Positions 34,750 to 42,903 of a stretch of 64,000 nucleotides of DNA are shown piece by piece (within the stretch, counting starts at the first letter, position 1; every line of letters starts with the position of its first letter). The notes below the pieces were generated by a model. The model was not told the DNA's origin and made no database searches. It saw only the letters and a program-made list of their open reading frames with translations. Both the position numbers and the translations under genes were made by a program. The stretch is from Roseibium alexandrii DFL-11. GTDB taxonomy: Bacteria > Pseudomonadota > Alphaproteobacteria > Rhizobiales > Stappiaceae. The stretch spans positions 1,379,228 to 1,443,227 of the forward strand of contig NZ_CM011002.1 of assembly GCF_000158095.2 (NCBI RefSeq), in the 5' to 3' direction.

Positions 34750-35607
34750 ATGCTTGCAACCAAAAAGACAACGCCGTTCCTCCTTGGGTACCGGCTCTAC
34801 GTCGTGGCCTTCTTTATCTTTCTGGCCGCACCCTTAATTTCCGCTGGCGCCTTTGCCTTCAATGACAGCTTGTTCCCGGCGTTGCCGTGGCAGGGCTTCA
34901 CTTTGGACTGGTTCTTCTCCGACACGGAGCCGAAGCTCGGAATGTTCCACGACCGGAGGCTTCTTCAAGGTCTCTACTATTCGTTCGTGATTGCGATCTT
35001 TGTGGCCGCGCTGTCGGTGTTCGTTGGCACGACCAATGCGTTTCTCTTTGTTCGCGGAGACTTTCCGGCCAAGAACTTCTTTTACATTCTCATGGTCGTA
35101 CCGCTGGTGATCCCGGGCGTTATCCTTGGCATCTCCATCCTGGTGCTTGCCAGCGACACGGCGAACTACGTTGAGAACCGATTTGATCTGGAACTGGAGT
35201 TCCTGCGGCCGGGCATGCTTCTGGTAGTCTTGGGCCAGTTCTCCTTCATTGCCACCATCACCTCTCTGGTGATCACCGCCCGGTTGAAGAAGTTCGACGA
35301 AACCATGGAAGAGGCCGCGTTCAATCTCGGCGCCAGCCGGGCCCGGGTGCTCCGCACAATCACCCTGCCCTTCCTGCGGCCGGCGATGATTGCTGCGGGC
35401 ATCGTTGCCTTCCTGGTGTCGTTTGAGAACTTCAACACGACCTTGTTTCTGGTCGGCTCGGAAGCGCCACTGACCATCACCATGTATGACCGCATGGCCA
35501 AGGTCGGCTCGACTCCGGTTCTAAACGCCGTGTCTTTCTTTCTTATGGTTGGTTCCGGATTGCTGGCTCTGCTGACCGTCCTGATTCAGCGCGACAAGAA
35601 CGCTTAA
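34750..35607 (+). CDS. ABC transporter permease 2 (PotC type)
   Basis: The ATG at 34750 (MLATKKTTPFLLGYRLYVVA) is preceded by GAGGAGG and gives 285 residues; an open frame continues far upstream but overlaps permease 1 and is a shadow there. It has six likely spans and the EAA loop MEEAAFNLGASRARVLRTIT with LPFLRPA. It completes the transporter with the gene before it. Confidence 0.9.
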   Translation: MLATKKTTPFLLGYRLYVVAFFIFLAAPLISAGAFAFNDSLFPALPWQGFTLDWFFSDTEPKLGMFHDRRLLQGLYYSFVIAIFVAALSVFVGTTNAFLFVRGDFPAKNFFYILMVVPLVIPGVILGISILVLASDTANYVENRFDLELEFLRPGMLLVVLGQFSFIATITSLVITARLKKFDETMEEAAFNLGASRARVLRTITLPFLRPAMIAAGIVAFLVSFENFNTTLFLVGSEAPLTITMYDRMAKVGSTPVLNAVSFFLMVGSGLLALLTVLIQRDKNA

Positions 35608-35619
35608 GGCGGAGACATC

Positions 35620-37242
35620 ATGGCTGAGTTTGACTTTGTCATCGTCGGCGCCGGTTCTGCCGGTGCCGCCGTTGCAGACCGCTTGTCTGAAAGCGGCAAG
35701 TATTCGGTTTGCGTGCTGGAGGCCGGCGGCTCGGATCTGAACTTCTGGATCTGGGTGCCGGTCGGCTACGGCAAGGCGTTTTACAACAAACACATCAACT
35801 GGATGTACGACACCCAGCCGGACCCAGGCCTGAACAACCGCGAAGGTTATTGGCCACGCGGCAAGGTGCTCGGCGGGTCCAGCTCGATCAACGCCATGGT
35901 CTATATCCGCGGCCAGCACGCGGACTTTGACGACTGGAAAGCCATGGGCAATCCGGGCTGGGGGTGGGACGATGTCCTGCCCTACTTCAAGCGCTCCGAA
36001 ACCAACGAAGCCGGCGCAGATGATTTCCGCGGCGGTGACGGCCCGCTGCATGTTTCCAGCGTGGACAAACACGCACACCCTCTGTGTCGGAATTTTTTCC
36101 GGGCCAGCGAACAGGCCGGTTTCAAATTCAATCCGGACTTCAATGGCGCGGACCAGGAAGGCGTCGGTCACTACCAGATCACAACCAAAGGCGGTTTTCG
36201 CATGTCGACGGCCCGGGCGTATCTGTCCCGTGCGAAAAAGCGGCCGAATGTCACCATCCTGACGAAAGCGCACACCAAGCGTGTCCTTCTGGACGGCAAC
36301 CGGGCAACTGGCGTCATCTATGACAAGGATGGCCGCGAGCAGACGGTCACTGCGCGCCGTGAGGTGATCTTGAGCGCGGGAGCCATCAACTCACCGCAGA
36401 TCCTGATGCTCTCCGGCATCGGAGACGGCGCAGAGCTTCAAAACAAGGGTGTAGAGCCCAAGGTCCAGAGTGTTGCCGTCGGCAAAAACATGCAGGATCA
36501 CCTCGGCCTTGATTATCTCTACAAGTCAAAGGTTCCGACCCTGAACCAACAGCTCTACCCGTGGTGGGGCAAGCTGGCCCAGGGCATCCGGTATGTTCTG
36601 ACCCGCGGCGGTCCGCTCTCCATCAGCCTCAATCAGGGCGGTGGATTTGTGAAGAGCAATCCGGAGTGCGACCGGCCGAACATGCAGCTCTACTTCTCAC
36701 CAGTCAGCTACACCAAGGCACCGAAGGGACAGCGGCCTCTGATGAACCCGGATCCTTTCGCTGGTTTCCTGTTCGGAATGCAGCCGACCCGGCCAACCAG
36801 CCGCGGGCATGTTGAGCTGAAATCGTCAGATCCTTACGAGGGATTGGCCATCCATCCGAACTCCTTGAGCACAAATCATGATTGCAAGGAGATGATCGAG
36901 GGATGCCGGCTGCTGCGGAAGATCGCGGCGAGCCCGGCACTTCAGAAAGTCATCGAAACGGAAATAATACCCGGCCCGGACGTTCAGACAGACGAACAGA
37001 TGCTGGACGATGTCCGCAACCGCTGCTCGACAGTCTTTCATCCGGTTAGCACATGCCGGATGGGTCCCAACAGGTCGGACAATGTCGTAGATCCGCGTTT
37101 GAGGGTTTACGGTGTCGAGGGCTTGCGCGTTGTCGATGCCTCGATTTTTCCGACCGTGACATCGGGCAATACCAATGCTCCGGCCATCATGGTGGGCGAA
37201 AAGGGCGCGGATCTCATCCTGGAAGACGCTAGGTCAGCATAA
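35620..37242 (+). CDS. GMC-family FAD oxidoreductase (choline dehydrogenase-like)
   Basis: GMC enzymes oxidise alcohols to aldehydes with FAD. The 540-residue protein opens with the FAD-binding motif IVGAGSAGAAVADRLSE, followed by WPRGKVLGGSSSINAMVYIR (GMC signature 1) and EVILSAGAINSPQILMLSGI (signature 2). The catalytic His region is VFHPVSTCRMG, and the C-terminal GNTNAPAIMVGEK is usual. GGCGGAG precedes the start, 12 bp after the permease. Its product aldehyde could feed the aldehyde dehydrogenase at 26808. Confidence 0.92.
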   Translation: MAEFDFVIVGAGSAGAAVADRLSESGKYSVCVLEAGGSDLNFWIWVPVGYGKAFYNKHINWMYDTQPDPGLNNREGYWPRGKVLGGSSSINAMVYIRGQHADFDDWKAMGNPGWGWDDVLPYFKRSETNEAGADDFRGGDGPLHVSSVDKHAHPLCRNFFRASEQAGFKFNPDFNGADQEGVGHYQITTKGGFRMSTARAYLSRAKKRPNVTILTKAHTKRVLLDGNRATGVIYDKDGREQTVTARREVILSAGAINSPQILMLSGIGDGAELQNKGVEPKVQSVAVGKNMQDHLGLDYLYKSKVPTLNQQLYPWWGKLAQGIRYVLTRGGPLSISLNQGGGFVKSNPECDRPNMQLYFSPVSYTKAPKGQRPLMNPDPFAGFLFGMQPTRPTSRGHVELKSSDPYEGLAIHPNSLSTNHDCKEMIEGCRLLRKIAASPALQKVIETEIIPGPDVQTDEQMLDDVRNRCSTVFHPVSTCRMGPNRSDNVVDPRLRVYGVEGLRVVDASIFPTVTSGNTNAPAIMVGEKGADLILEDARSA

Positions 37243-37254
37243 GGAACAATCACC

Positions 37255-38550
37255 ATGGGAAGCGATGTGTTTGCGGCGGACTACAAGACAACGCCCTATT
37301 GGCAAGACATTGCTCCCAAGGTTTCTCTGCCAAAGCAGGAACTCCCTGATGAAATCGAAGTCCTGATTATCGGGGCTGGCTACACCGGCTTGAATGCCGC
37401 ACTACAGACCGCCTCCGATGGGCTGGGCACACTGGTGATAGATGCCGAACACCCCGGATGGGGATGCAGCCTCAGGAACGGCGGCCAGCTCTCAACCAGC
37501 CTGAAGCCTTCATTTAGCGCGTTGTCGGGGCGCTACGGAGATGAGCTGGCAACCGCGCTATGCCAAGAAGGCCAAGCGTCTCTCGATTATATGCACCAGC
37601 TTTCAGCGGACGGTCTGGATATGGGGTTGAAGGAGGTCGGCCGGTTTCACGGGGCCCACAAGCCGCATCTTTACGACAAGCTCGCAAAGGAAGCTGAAAC
37701 GGGGCATCCGGTCTGGAAGCCAGACGCCTTCATGGTTTCAAAGGAAGACATGGCCTCTGAGCTCCGTACGGAGGCCTATCACGGCGGCATCGTCTTCCCG
37801 CATCATTGCAGTGCTGATGTCTCAAAATATCATCCAGCACTGCTGAAGCGGGTCCTGGAAACTGGCGCTCATGTCATTGGCAATTGCCGGGCTTTGTCTT
37901 TGGATCGGACCGGATCTGGTTTCAAGATACTGACCGACCGCGGCGAGATCCGCGCCGGGAAGGTCATACTGGCTACCAACGGCTATTCCGGCCCCCTGTC
38001 GCCATGGCATCAGCGCCGGGTCATCCCGATCGGGTCCTATGTCATTGCGACCGAAGAGCTGCCAACAGACCTCGTGGACCGTCTGTTTCCAACGGACAGG
38101 ATCCTCTCTGATACACGAAAGCTGGTCTATTATTACCGGCTTTCGCCGGACCGGAAGCGCGTTCTGTTTGGCGGCCGCGTCTCATTGAGCGAGACGGATC
38201 CCCGCAACAGCGCGGTCAAACTGCACCAGGAAATGTGCGCCCTCTTTCCGGAACTGCGACCGTTCAAGGTCAGCCACGGCTGGATGGGGTTTGTCGGCTA
38301 CACGTTCGACACGCTCGCCCATTGCGGCGAAGACAAGGGACTGTTCTACGCGAACGGCTACTGCGGATCGGGTGTCGGCATGGCGAGCTATTTGGGCATG
38401 CGCATCGGCCGCAAGGCAGCCGGGCGGGAGACTACGCCTTCGGCCTTTGAGATGATCCCCAACCCGACACGCCCGTTCTACACCGGCAATCCGTGGTTTC
38501 TGGCACCCTCGGTCATGGTCTACCGGATCCGTGACCGGCTGGGTCTTTAA
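37255..38550 (+). CDS. DAO-family FAD oxidoreductase (gamma-glutamylputrescine oxidase-like)
   Basis: This is an FAD enzyme that oxidises amines or amino acids. The 431-residue protein has an FAD dinucleotide motif, EVLIIGAGYTGLNAALQTAS, and CSLRNGGQLSTSLKPSF, the region around the FAD in PuuB/OrdL-type oxidases. Later segments are ILATNGYSGPLSPWHQRRVI, YYYRLSPDRKRVLFGGR and the C-terminal YANGYCGSGVGMASYLG. It follows the GMC gene by 12 bp and ends the operon. Together with the transporter it points to use of an amine or a methylated amino compound. Confidence 0.88.
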   Translation: MGSDVFAADYKTTPYWQDIAPKVSLPKQELPDEIEVLIIGAGYTGLNAALQTASDGLGTLVIDAEHPGWGCSLRNGGQLSTSLKPSFSALSGRYGDELATALCQEGQASLDYMHQLSADGLDMGLKEVGRFHGAHKPHLYDKLAKEAETGHPVWKPDAFMVSKEDMASELRTEAYHGGIVFPHHCSADVSKYHPALLKRVLETGAHVIGNCRALSLDRTGSGFKILTDRGEIRAGKVILATNGYSGPLSPWHQRRVIPIGSYVIATEELPTDLVDRLFPTDRILSDTRKLVYYYRLSPDRKRVLFGGRVSLSETDPRNSAVKLHQEMCALFPELRPFKVSHGWMGFVGYTFDTLAHCGEDKGLFYANGYCGSGVGMASYLGMRIGRKAAGRETTPSAFEMIPNPTRPFYTGNPWFLAPSVMVYRIRDRLGL

Positions 38551-38748
38551 TATGATCAAAAATCCCCGCTGTTATTCATAAGCTGAATTGCTGATTGGCG
38601 CAGAATTCTTGTTTTGCATTTTCCGGCATGGCTTTTTCAAAATCGAAAACGGGATCATGCAAAACTGTAACGCCGCTCGCATCCAAATCGACACCATCCC
38701 TAACTAATTGAATTAAATACCTTCTTACATGAACATTCTGTAAGGTTA

Positions 38749-38765
38749 GTGGCCCATTCCCTGCA
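38749..38765 (+). promoter_or_regulatory. Sigma-54 promoter of the RTX gene
   Basis: GTGGCCCATTCCCTGCA has GG and GC exactly 10 bp apart, the required -24/-12 spacing. The start point would be near 38776 and the ATG is at 38813 with an AAGGAG site. Upstream, TTTTGCATTTTCC (38612) and TTTTCAAAATCGAAA (38634-38648) may bind the activator. Confidence 0.7.
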
Positions 38766-38812
38766 ACTGCCTCCTTCGATTGCGTCCTTCGTAAGAAATA
38801 AGGAGACAGAAA

Positions 38813-41038
38813 ATGGCAAGTTTGCCCGCAACGCGTCCCATGATCGGGACGGATGAAGACGATACACTTGTCGGCACCCGGCATTCGGACGTCATGTCCG
38901 GTCGCTTTGGGGATGACGTGATGTCCGGCAACAACGGAAATGACGAAGTCTGGGGTGGCACCGGGGACGATATCCTCTACGGCAACAACGGCAACGACAT
39001 CCTCTACGGCTCCGGTGGACCAGACCTAGTCGAGGTCACCGGCATTGAGATCGTGGATGATCATCCGGTGTCTGTCGTGTTCGAAGGTGAAACAGCCGGC
39101 TATCGAAACACTTTCGGCGACTACAAGATCCAAGAAGATGGACTGATCACAGACGTCGAGATTTTGTGGCCGAACGCCTCGTTGCAAGGAAGCGGCGGCA
39201 ATTTGATTCAAGGCGAAAGCCGGGAATACCTGGATGTCCAGGCCGGTGACACGCTCGGTTTCTTTATCATCTCTAATGGCTACAGCCTGAACGGTGGCTA
39301 TCAGGGCCTGGATCTGGACGTTCGGCAGGAAGGCGAAAACGCCCCCCAACTGATGTTCAAGGATGCGGATGGCAATCAAGCCACCATCCATAGTGACGGA
39401 CCACGGCTGTATCATATCGCGGCGGACGGCACTGAAACGATGATCCGCACCAACCCGTATCACACAGCGGCTTTTGGCGAGACCGTTGATCTGAACCCGG
39501 ATGGCATTCTGCACACCACTGGCGTCCTGAAAGCCGATGCCGGAACAATCACGCTCGGGTTTGAAGATCTTTACAACGGCGGCGACCGGGACTTTGACGA
39601 CAGCGTCTTCACCGTGGATATCGGGGTGCAAAACGCGCTGGTCCTCAATGCGCATTATCAGCAGGACGACAGCGGCACCGATCCGGACCCAAGTCATGAA
39701 GGTGTCGGCAGCCAGGTTGTCGAAATCGAACGGTCTGACAACGACATCCTTGTCGGCGGCGACGGTTCCGACGAGTTGCACGGCCGGTCCGGCAACGACG
39801 ATCTGTCCGGCAACAATGGCCATGACGATCTGCACGGCGGGTCCGGGGACGATAACCTCAGGGGCAACTCGGGAGAGGATGATCTTTATGGCAACTCCGG
39901 CAACGACATTTTGAATGGAGGCAACCACAACGACAAACTGAACGGCAACAATGGCAACGATGCCCTGTATGGGGAAGCCGGCAACGATGAGATGATCGGC
40001 GGTACCGGTGATGACATGCTCGACGGTGGTAACGGCGATGACAGCCTCATTGGCGGTTCGGGCGTCGACAACCTCAGCGGCGGCTACGGCAATGACGAAC
40101 TCAAAGGCGGTGCTGGCGACGACACGCTCGACGGCGGCAATGATGACGACGTTCTGGTTGGCGGCTCCGGCGCTGACACGATGATCGGCGGTTACGGCAA
40201 TGATGATCTGAAAGGTGGTGCAGACAACGACACCATGGATGGTGGCCATGGAGATGACAGTCTCATTGGTGGCTCAGGTGATGACATCATGACCGGAGGT
40301 GCTGGCGCGGATGTACTGAAAGGCGGCTCCGGCAACGACGAACTGAGTGGTGGCAGCCATAACGACGAACTGTATGGCGGTCATGGGGACGATACGTTCT
40401 ATGGCGATGCCGGCAACGACATGATGCATGGCGGCCGGGGCAACGACACCGTTGATTACTCCGCCTTTGATGTGGATCTATCCATATCCCTTCACAACAA
40501 GAAGGCTCATGGTCTTGAGATCGGCACCGATACAATCAAGTTCATCGACAACATCGTCTCTGGTGGCGGAGATGATATCCTGAAGGGCTCGAGAGACGCC
40601 AACGTGATCGAAGCCGGTGCCGGTGACGACACCATCCGCTCCCTCCAGGGCGCTGACACACTCACAGGCGGCGAAGGCAGCGATACGTTTGTCTACCGGT
40701 CCTATGACCTGTCAGGTGGCACCGACACGATCACGGATTTCCTGATCGGCACTGACAAGATCGACCTGAGCCAGATGCTCCACTCTTTGATCTCCTATGT
40801 CACCGAAGCCGTGAATAGCGAGGATGGTGAAGGCAGCGGCGGTTCAAGCGAGCCAGGCACGACGACCATCGACTATTCAGCCGCGCTTGCGCGCCTGGAC
40901 GTCGATGTGGCTGGTGAAGACTTGACCCTCCTGATCGACCGTCAGGGCAACGATGCCTATCAGGAGGTCTGCAAGCTGATCGGTGTCGGTAATCAGACAG
41001 TGTCGGCCCTGCACGACAACGACTGCTTCATCCTCTAA
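38813..41038 (+). CDS. Secreted RTX calcium-binding protein with DUF4114-like domain
   Basis: The 741-residue protein has no Sec signal peptide. It begins with a short RTX block (DDTLVGTRHSD, GNDILYG; residues 10-65). A DUF4114-like domain follows (about 75-290, ending LGFEDLYNGGDRDFDDSVF), then a long array of GGxGxDxLx nonapeptides (about 305-560). The serralysin-like C-terminal module contains GGEGSDTFVYRS, ITDFLIGTDKIDLSQ and a hydrophobic tail. This is the layout of type I-secreted, calcium-folded extracellular proteins. No protease or lyase domain is visible, so a matrix or surface role is inferred. No type I exporter is in the window. It is a single gene, sigma-54-type promoter before, terminator after. 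Confidence 0.85.
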   Translation: MASLPATRPMIGTDEDDTLVGTRHSDVMSGRFGDDVMSGNNGNDEVWGGTGDDILYGNNGNDILYGSGGPDLVEVTGIEIVDDHPVSVVFEGETAGYRNTFGDYKIQEDGLITDVEILWPNASLQGSGGNLIQGESREYLDVQAGDTLGFFIISNGYSLNGGYQGLDLDVRQEGENAPQLMFKDADGNQATIHSDGPRLYHIAADGTETMIRTNPYHTAAFGETVDLNPDGILHTTGVLKADAGTITLGFEDLYNGGDRDFDDSVFTVDIGVQNALVLNAHYQQDDSGTDPDPSHEGVGSQVVEIERSDNDILVGGDGSDELHGRSGNDDLSGNNGHDDLHGGSGDDNLRGNSGEDDLYGNSGNDILNGGNHNDKLNGNNGNDALYGEAGNDEMIGGTGDDMLDGGNGDDSLIGGSGVDNLSGGYGNDELKGGAGDDTLDGGNDDDVLVGGSGADTMIGGYGNDDLKGGADNDTMDGGHGDDSLIGGSGDDIMTGGAGADVLKGGSGNDELSGGSHNDELYGGHGDDTFYGDAGNDMMHGGRGNDTVDYSAFDVDLSISLHNKKAHGLEIGTDTIKFIDNIVSGGGDDILKGSRDANVIEAGAGDDTIRSLQGADTLTGGEGSDTFVYRSYDLSGGTDTITDFLIGTDKIDLSQMLHSLISYVTEAVNSEDGEGSGGSSEPGTTTIDYSAALARLDVDVAGEDLTLLIDRQGNDAYQEVCKLIGVGNQTVSALHDNDCFIL

Positions 41039-41053
41039 GCAACTTAAAAGACC

Positions 41054-41092
41054 GGGTCGCGTTTTGAGAAAAACGCGGCCCTTATTGTTTTT
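41054..41092 (+). terminator. Intrinsic terminator after RTX gene
   Basis: GGGTCGCGTTTT-GAG-AAAAACGCGGCCC forms a long stem followed by TTATTGTTTTT, 15 bp after the stop. It separates the RTX gene from alg44. Confidence 0.88.
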
Positions 41093-41272
41093 GGTCCAGT
41101 ACGGTTTTTGCAAATTCGGAAGCGCCAAAGGACCGCGCTCAAGTTTCCAAGGTTCCCATTTTGCAAATCTCGGCTTTCCTCCCAAAGTGAACTTCAATTT
41201 TTACGTATATTTTTCAATTAGTTAATTCATATCTCCAAAATAAACATCGCCTCTGATCGTCCCCCCAACAGT

Positions 41273-41289
41273 TTGGCATCTTCCTTGCG
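41273..41289 (+). promoter_or_regulatory. Sigma-54 promoter of alg44-alg8
   Basis: TTGGCATCTTCCTTGCG is close to the ideal sequence, with GG-10 bp-GC. The predicted start point near 41300 lies past the GTG at 41299, which rules that codon out and favours the GTG at 41326. TTTTTGCAAATTCGG (41105) and CATTTTGCAAATC (41157) lie 100-170 bp upstream as possible activator sites. Confidence 0.8.
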
Positions 41290-41325
41290 AACAGATGGGT
41301 GTTGTTGAGATCAAAGGTTGCAAAA

Positions 41326-42903
41326 GTGGACATCATTCATGAAAGGCCCAGCCAAAGGCTGCACTACAGGGTAACAGCGCCGATGCGCGTCACCCTTGGT
41401 GATCAGACTTTTGACGCTGCGGATTGGGGGCTCGGCGGTTGCCGGATCTCCGGCCTTTCTGCGCCGCTTCCTGAGGTCGGATCGGAGCACACTCTCTTGT
41501 GCACCCTGCCGTTCCAGGGCTTCAACATCACCTTGAAGGCCAGCGCTGAAGTCGTCCGTTCGAGTGAAGACACCAAAGAGGTCGCTTTCCGCTTCGTGGA
41601 CCTTGGTGAGCGGGAAACGGCTTTGATGCAACACTTTGTCGAGGATCTCGTCCGCGGCAAGATGACAGACGTTACCGACACGATTGTTCGCATCGATACG
41701 CCGGTCACGCCGGTGCCGACCAAACCGGACCCAAACCCTGCACAGGAGATCCCTGTCCGCCGCTGGCCGATCAAGCAGATCGTCATGACGCTCTTCTATT
41801 TCGTCCTTGGCATTGGCGTCTTCGGGTATGTCGGGATTTACATTTTCGCAACGCTCTTCCGCCTGGAAATCTCGACCGCAGTCGTCAGTGCTGAACGCTA
41901 TGAGGTCACGGCCCCGGCAACCGGACGGCTTACAGGTCTGAACCTGCGCACCGGTGATATTGCAGCTTCTGGAGTTCCTATTGCCTTCATCGAGAACGAC
42001 GCTCTGATTTCCGAAATCCGGAAAGCTGAAACCGCGCTTATGCAGGCGCAGGTGGAGCTCTCCGAGCACAAGCTTTACCTGCAAGTCGAAGCCGACCGCG
42101 AAAATGGCTACAGCCTCGTTGCGGCGAATGATCTGCGCCAGGCGCGCGCAGAAACGGTCACACTGGACCTTGCAGTCGAGACCGCACGTGACCGTCTAGA
42201 CAGATATGAAACCCTTTTTGAACAGGGCTATCTGAAGCGGGATGTGCTCGCCACGGCACAGCTTGAGCTGGCCACAGCCAAGAGCGCACTTGAAAAACAC
42301 ATCATTCACGTTGCCGAGTTGGAAAAATTGGGCGCTGAAGGCGGAAATTTTGGCATCTTGAACGGCGACAAGTTCAGCGGATTGAAGTCCGAACGCATTG
42401 CCGAAGTGGCGCGCTGGCAGCAGGAAGTCGACTACCGCAAGAAACTGTTGGAAGAGCTGCGCGCTCAACCGGACATGATGCCGGTGACGCTGGGCTCCAA
42501 TGCCGCTGTTGTGGATGTAATTGCAGCCGATGGTCAAACGCTTAAAGCCGGTGCCCCGCTTGTGGTTCTGGAGGAAAGCGACCACCGGGTTATCACAGCG
42601 TTCCTGACCCAGGAAGAAATCACTCAGGTCCGCAAAGACAGCCCGGCCCGCATTTATGTGCCGGCAGAAGACCGCTGGATCGAAGCAACAGTGGACATGA
42701 TCAGCCGCACAGACGGGTTCATTGATGAGACCACACAAATGCACCGGTTCCGCGCACCGGATGCGCGCTCTGCGAAAATTGACTTGATCGCAAAAGACGG
42801 CGCCCTTCCCCAATCCGGAACACCGGTCACCGTCTACTTTGAGCGGTACCGCGCAAACAAGGTCTTGCGGCTGATCTCAGGCTACATCGGAGACGCGACA
42901 TGA
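41326..42903 (+). CDS. alg44: Alg44-like polymerase co-protein: PilZ domain plus HlyD-type periplasmic arm
   Basis: Alg44 links cyclic-di-GMP to alginate polymerisation and reaches across the periplasm. From the GTG at 41326 (AAAGG 8 bp before) there are 525 residues. The N-terminal PilZ domain has R11-x3-R15 (QRLHYRV) and DWGLGG at 33-38, where the usual Ser of DxSxxG is Gly, so ligand binding is uncertain. One membrane helix (about 150-172) follows, then a membrane-fusion-type region with a coiled coil (about 215-340) and lipoyl/barrel-sandwich parts (ATGRLTGLNLRTGDIAASGV). The gene overlaps alg8 by 4 bp (ATGA), as expected for the synthase pair. Confidence 0.85.
   Translation: MDIIHERPSQRLHYRVTAPMRVTLGDQTFDAADWGLGGCRISGLSAPLPEVGSEHTLLCTLPFQGFNITLKASAEVVRSSEDTKEVAFRFVDLGERETALMQHFVEDLVRGKMTDVTDTIVRIDTPVTPVPTKPDPNPAQEIPVRRWPIKQIVMTLFYFVLGIGVFGYVGIYIFATLFRLEISTAVVSAERYEVTAPATGRLTGLNLRTGDIAASGVPIAFIENDALISEIRKAETALMQAQVELSEHKLYLQVEADRENGYSLVAANDLRQARAETVTLDLAVETARDRLDRYETLFEQGYLKRDVLATAQLELATAKSALEKHIIHVAELEKLGAEGGNFGILNGDKFSGLKSERIAEVARWQQEVDYRKKLLEELRAQPDMMPVTLGSNAAVVDVIAADGQTLKAGAPLVVLEESDHRVITAFLTQEEITQVRKDSPARIYVPAEDRWIEATVDMISRTDGFIDETTQMHRFRAPDARSAKIDLIAKDGALPQSGTPVTVYFERYRANKVLRLISGYIGDAT

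Noticed and set aside
39026..40249. Long minus-strand open frame opposite the RTX gene
   Set aside because: It is made of repeated Val/Ala-rich segments that mirror the RTX nonapeptide DNA; no start signal or family.
39740..40440. Regular DNA repeats that might look like a CRISPR array
   Set aside because: The repeats are in frame, encode glycine-aspartate nonapeptides, and have no constant repeat/spacer pattern.
41299..41325. Upstream GTG at 41299 as alg44 start
   Set aside because: It is at the predicted sigma-54 transcript start, leaving no room for a ribosome-binding site; the GTG at 41326 has AAAGG.
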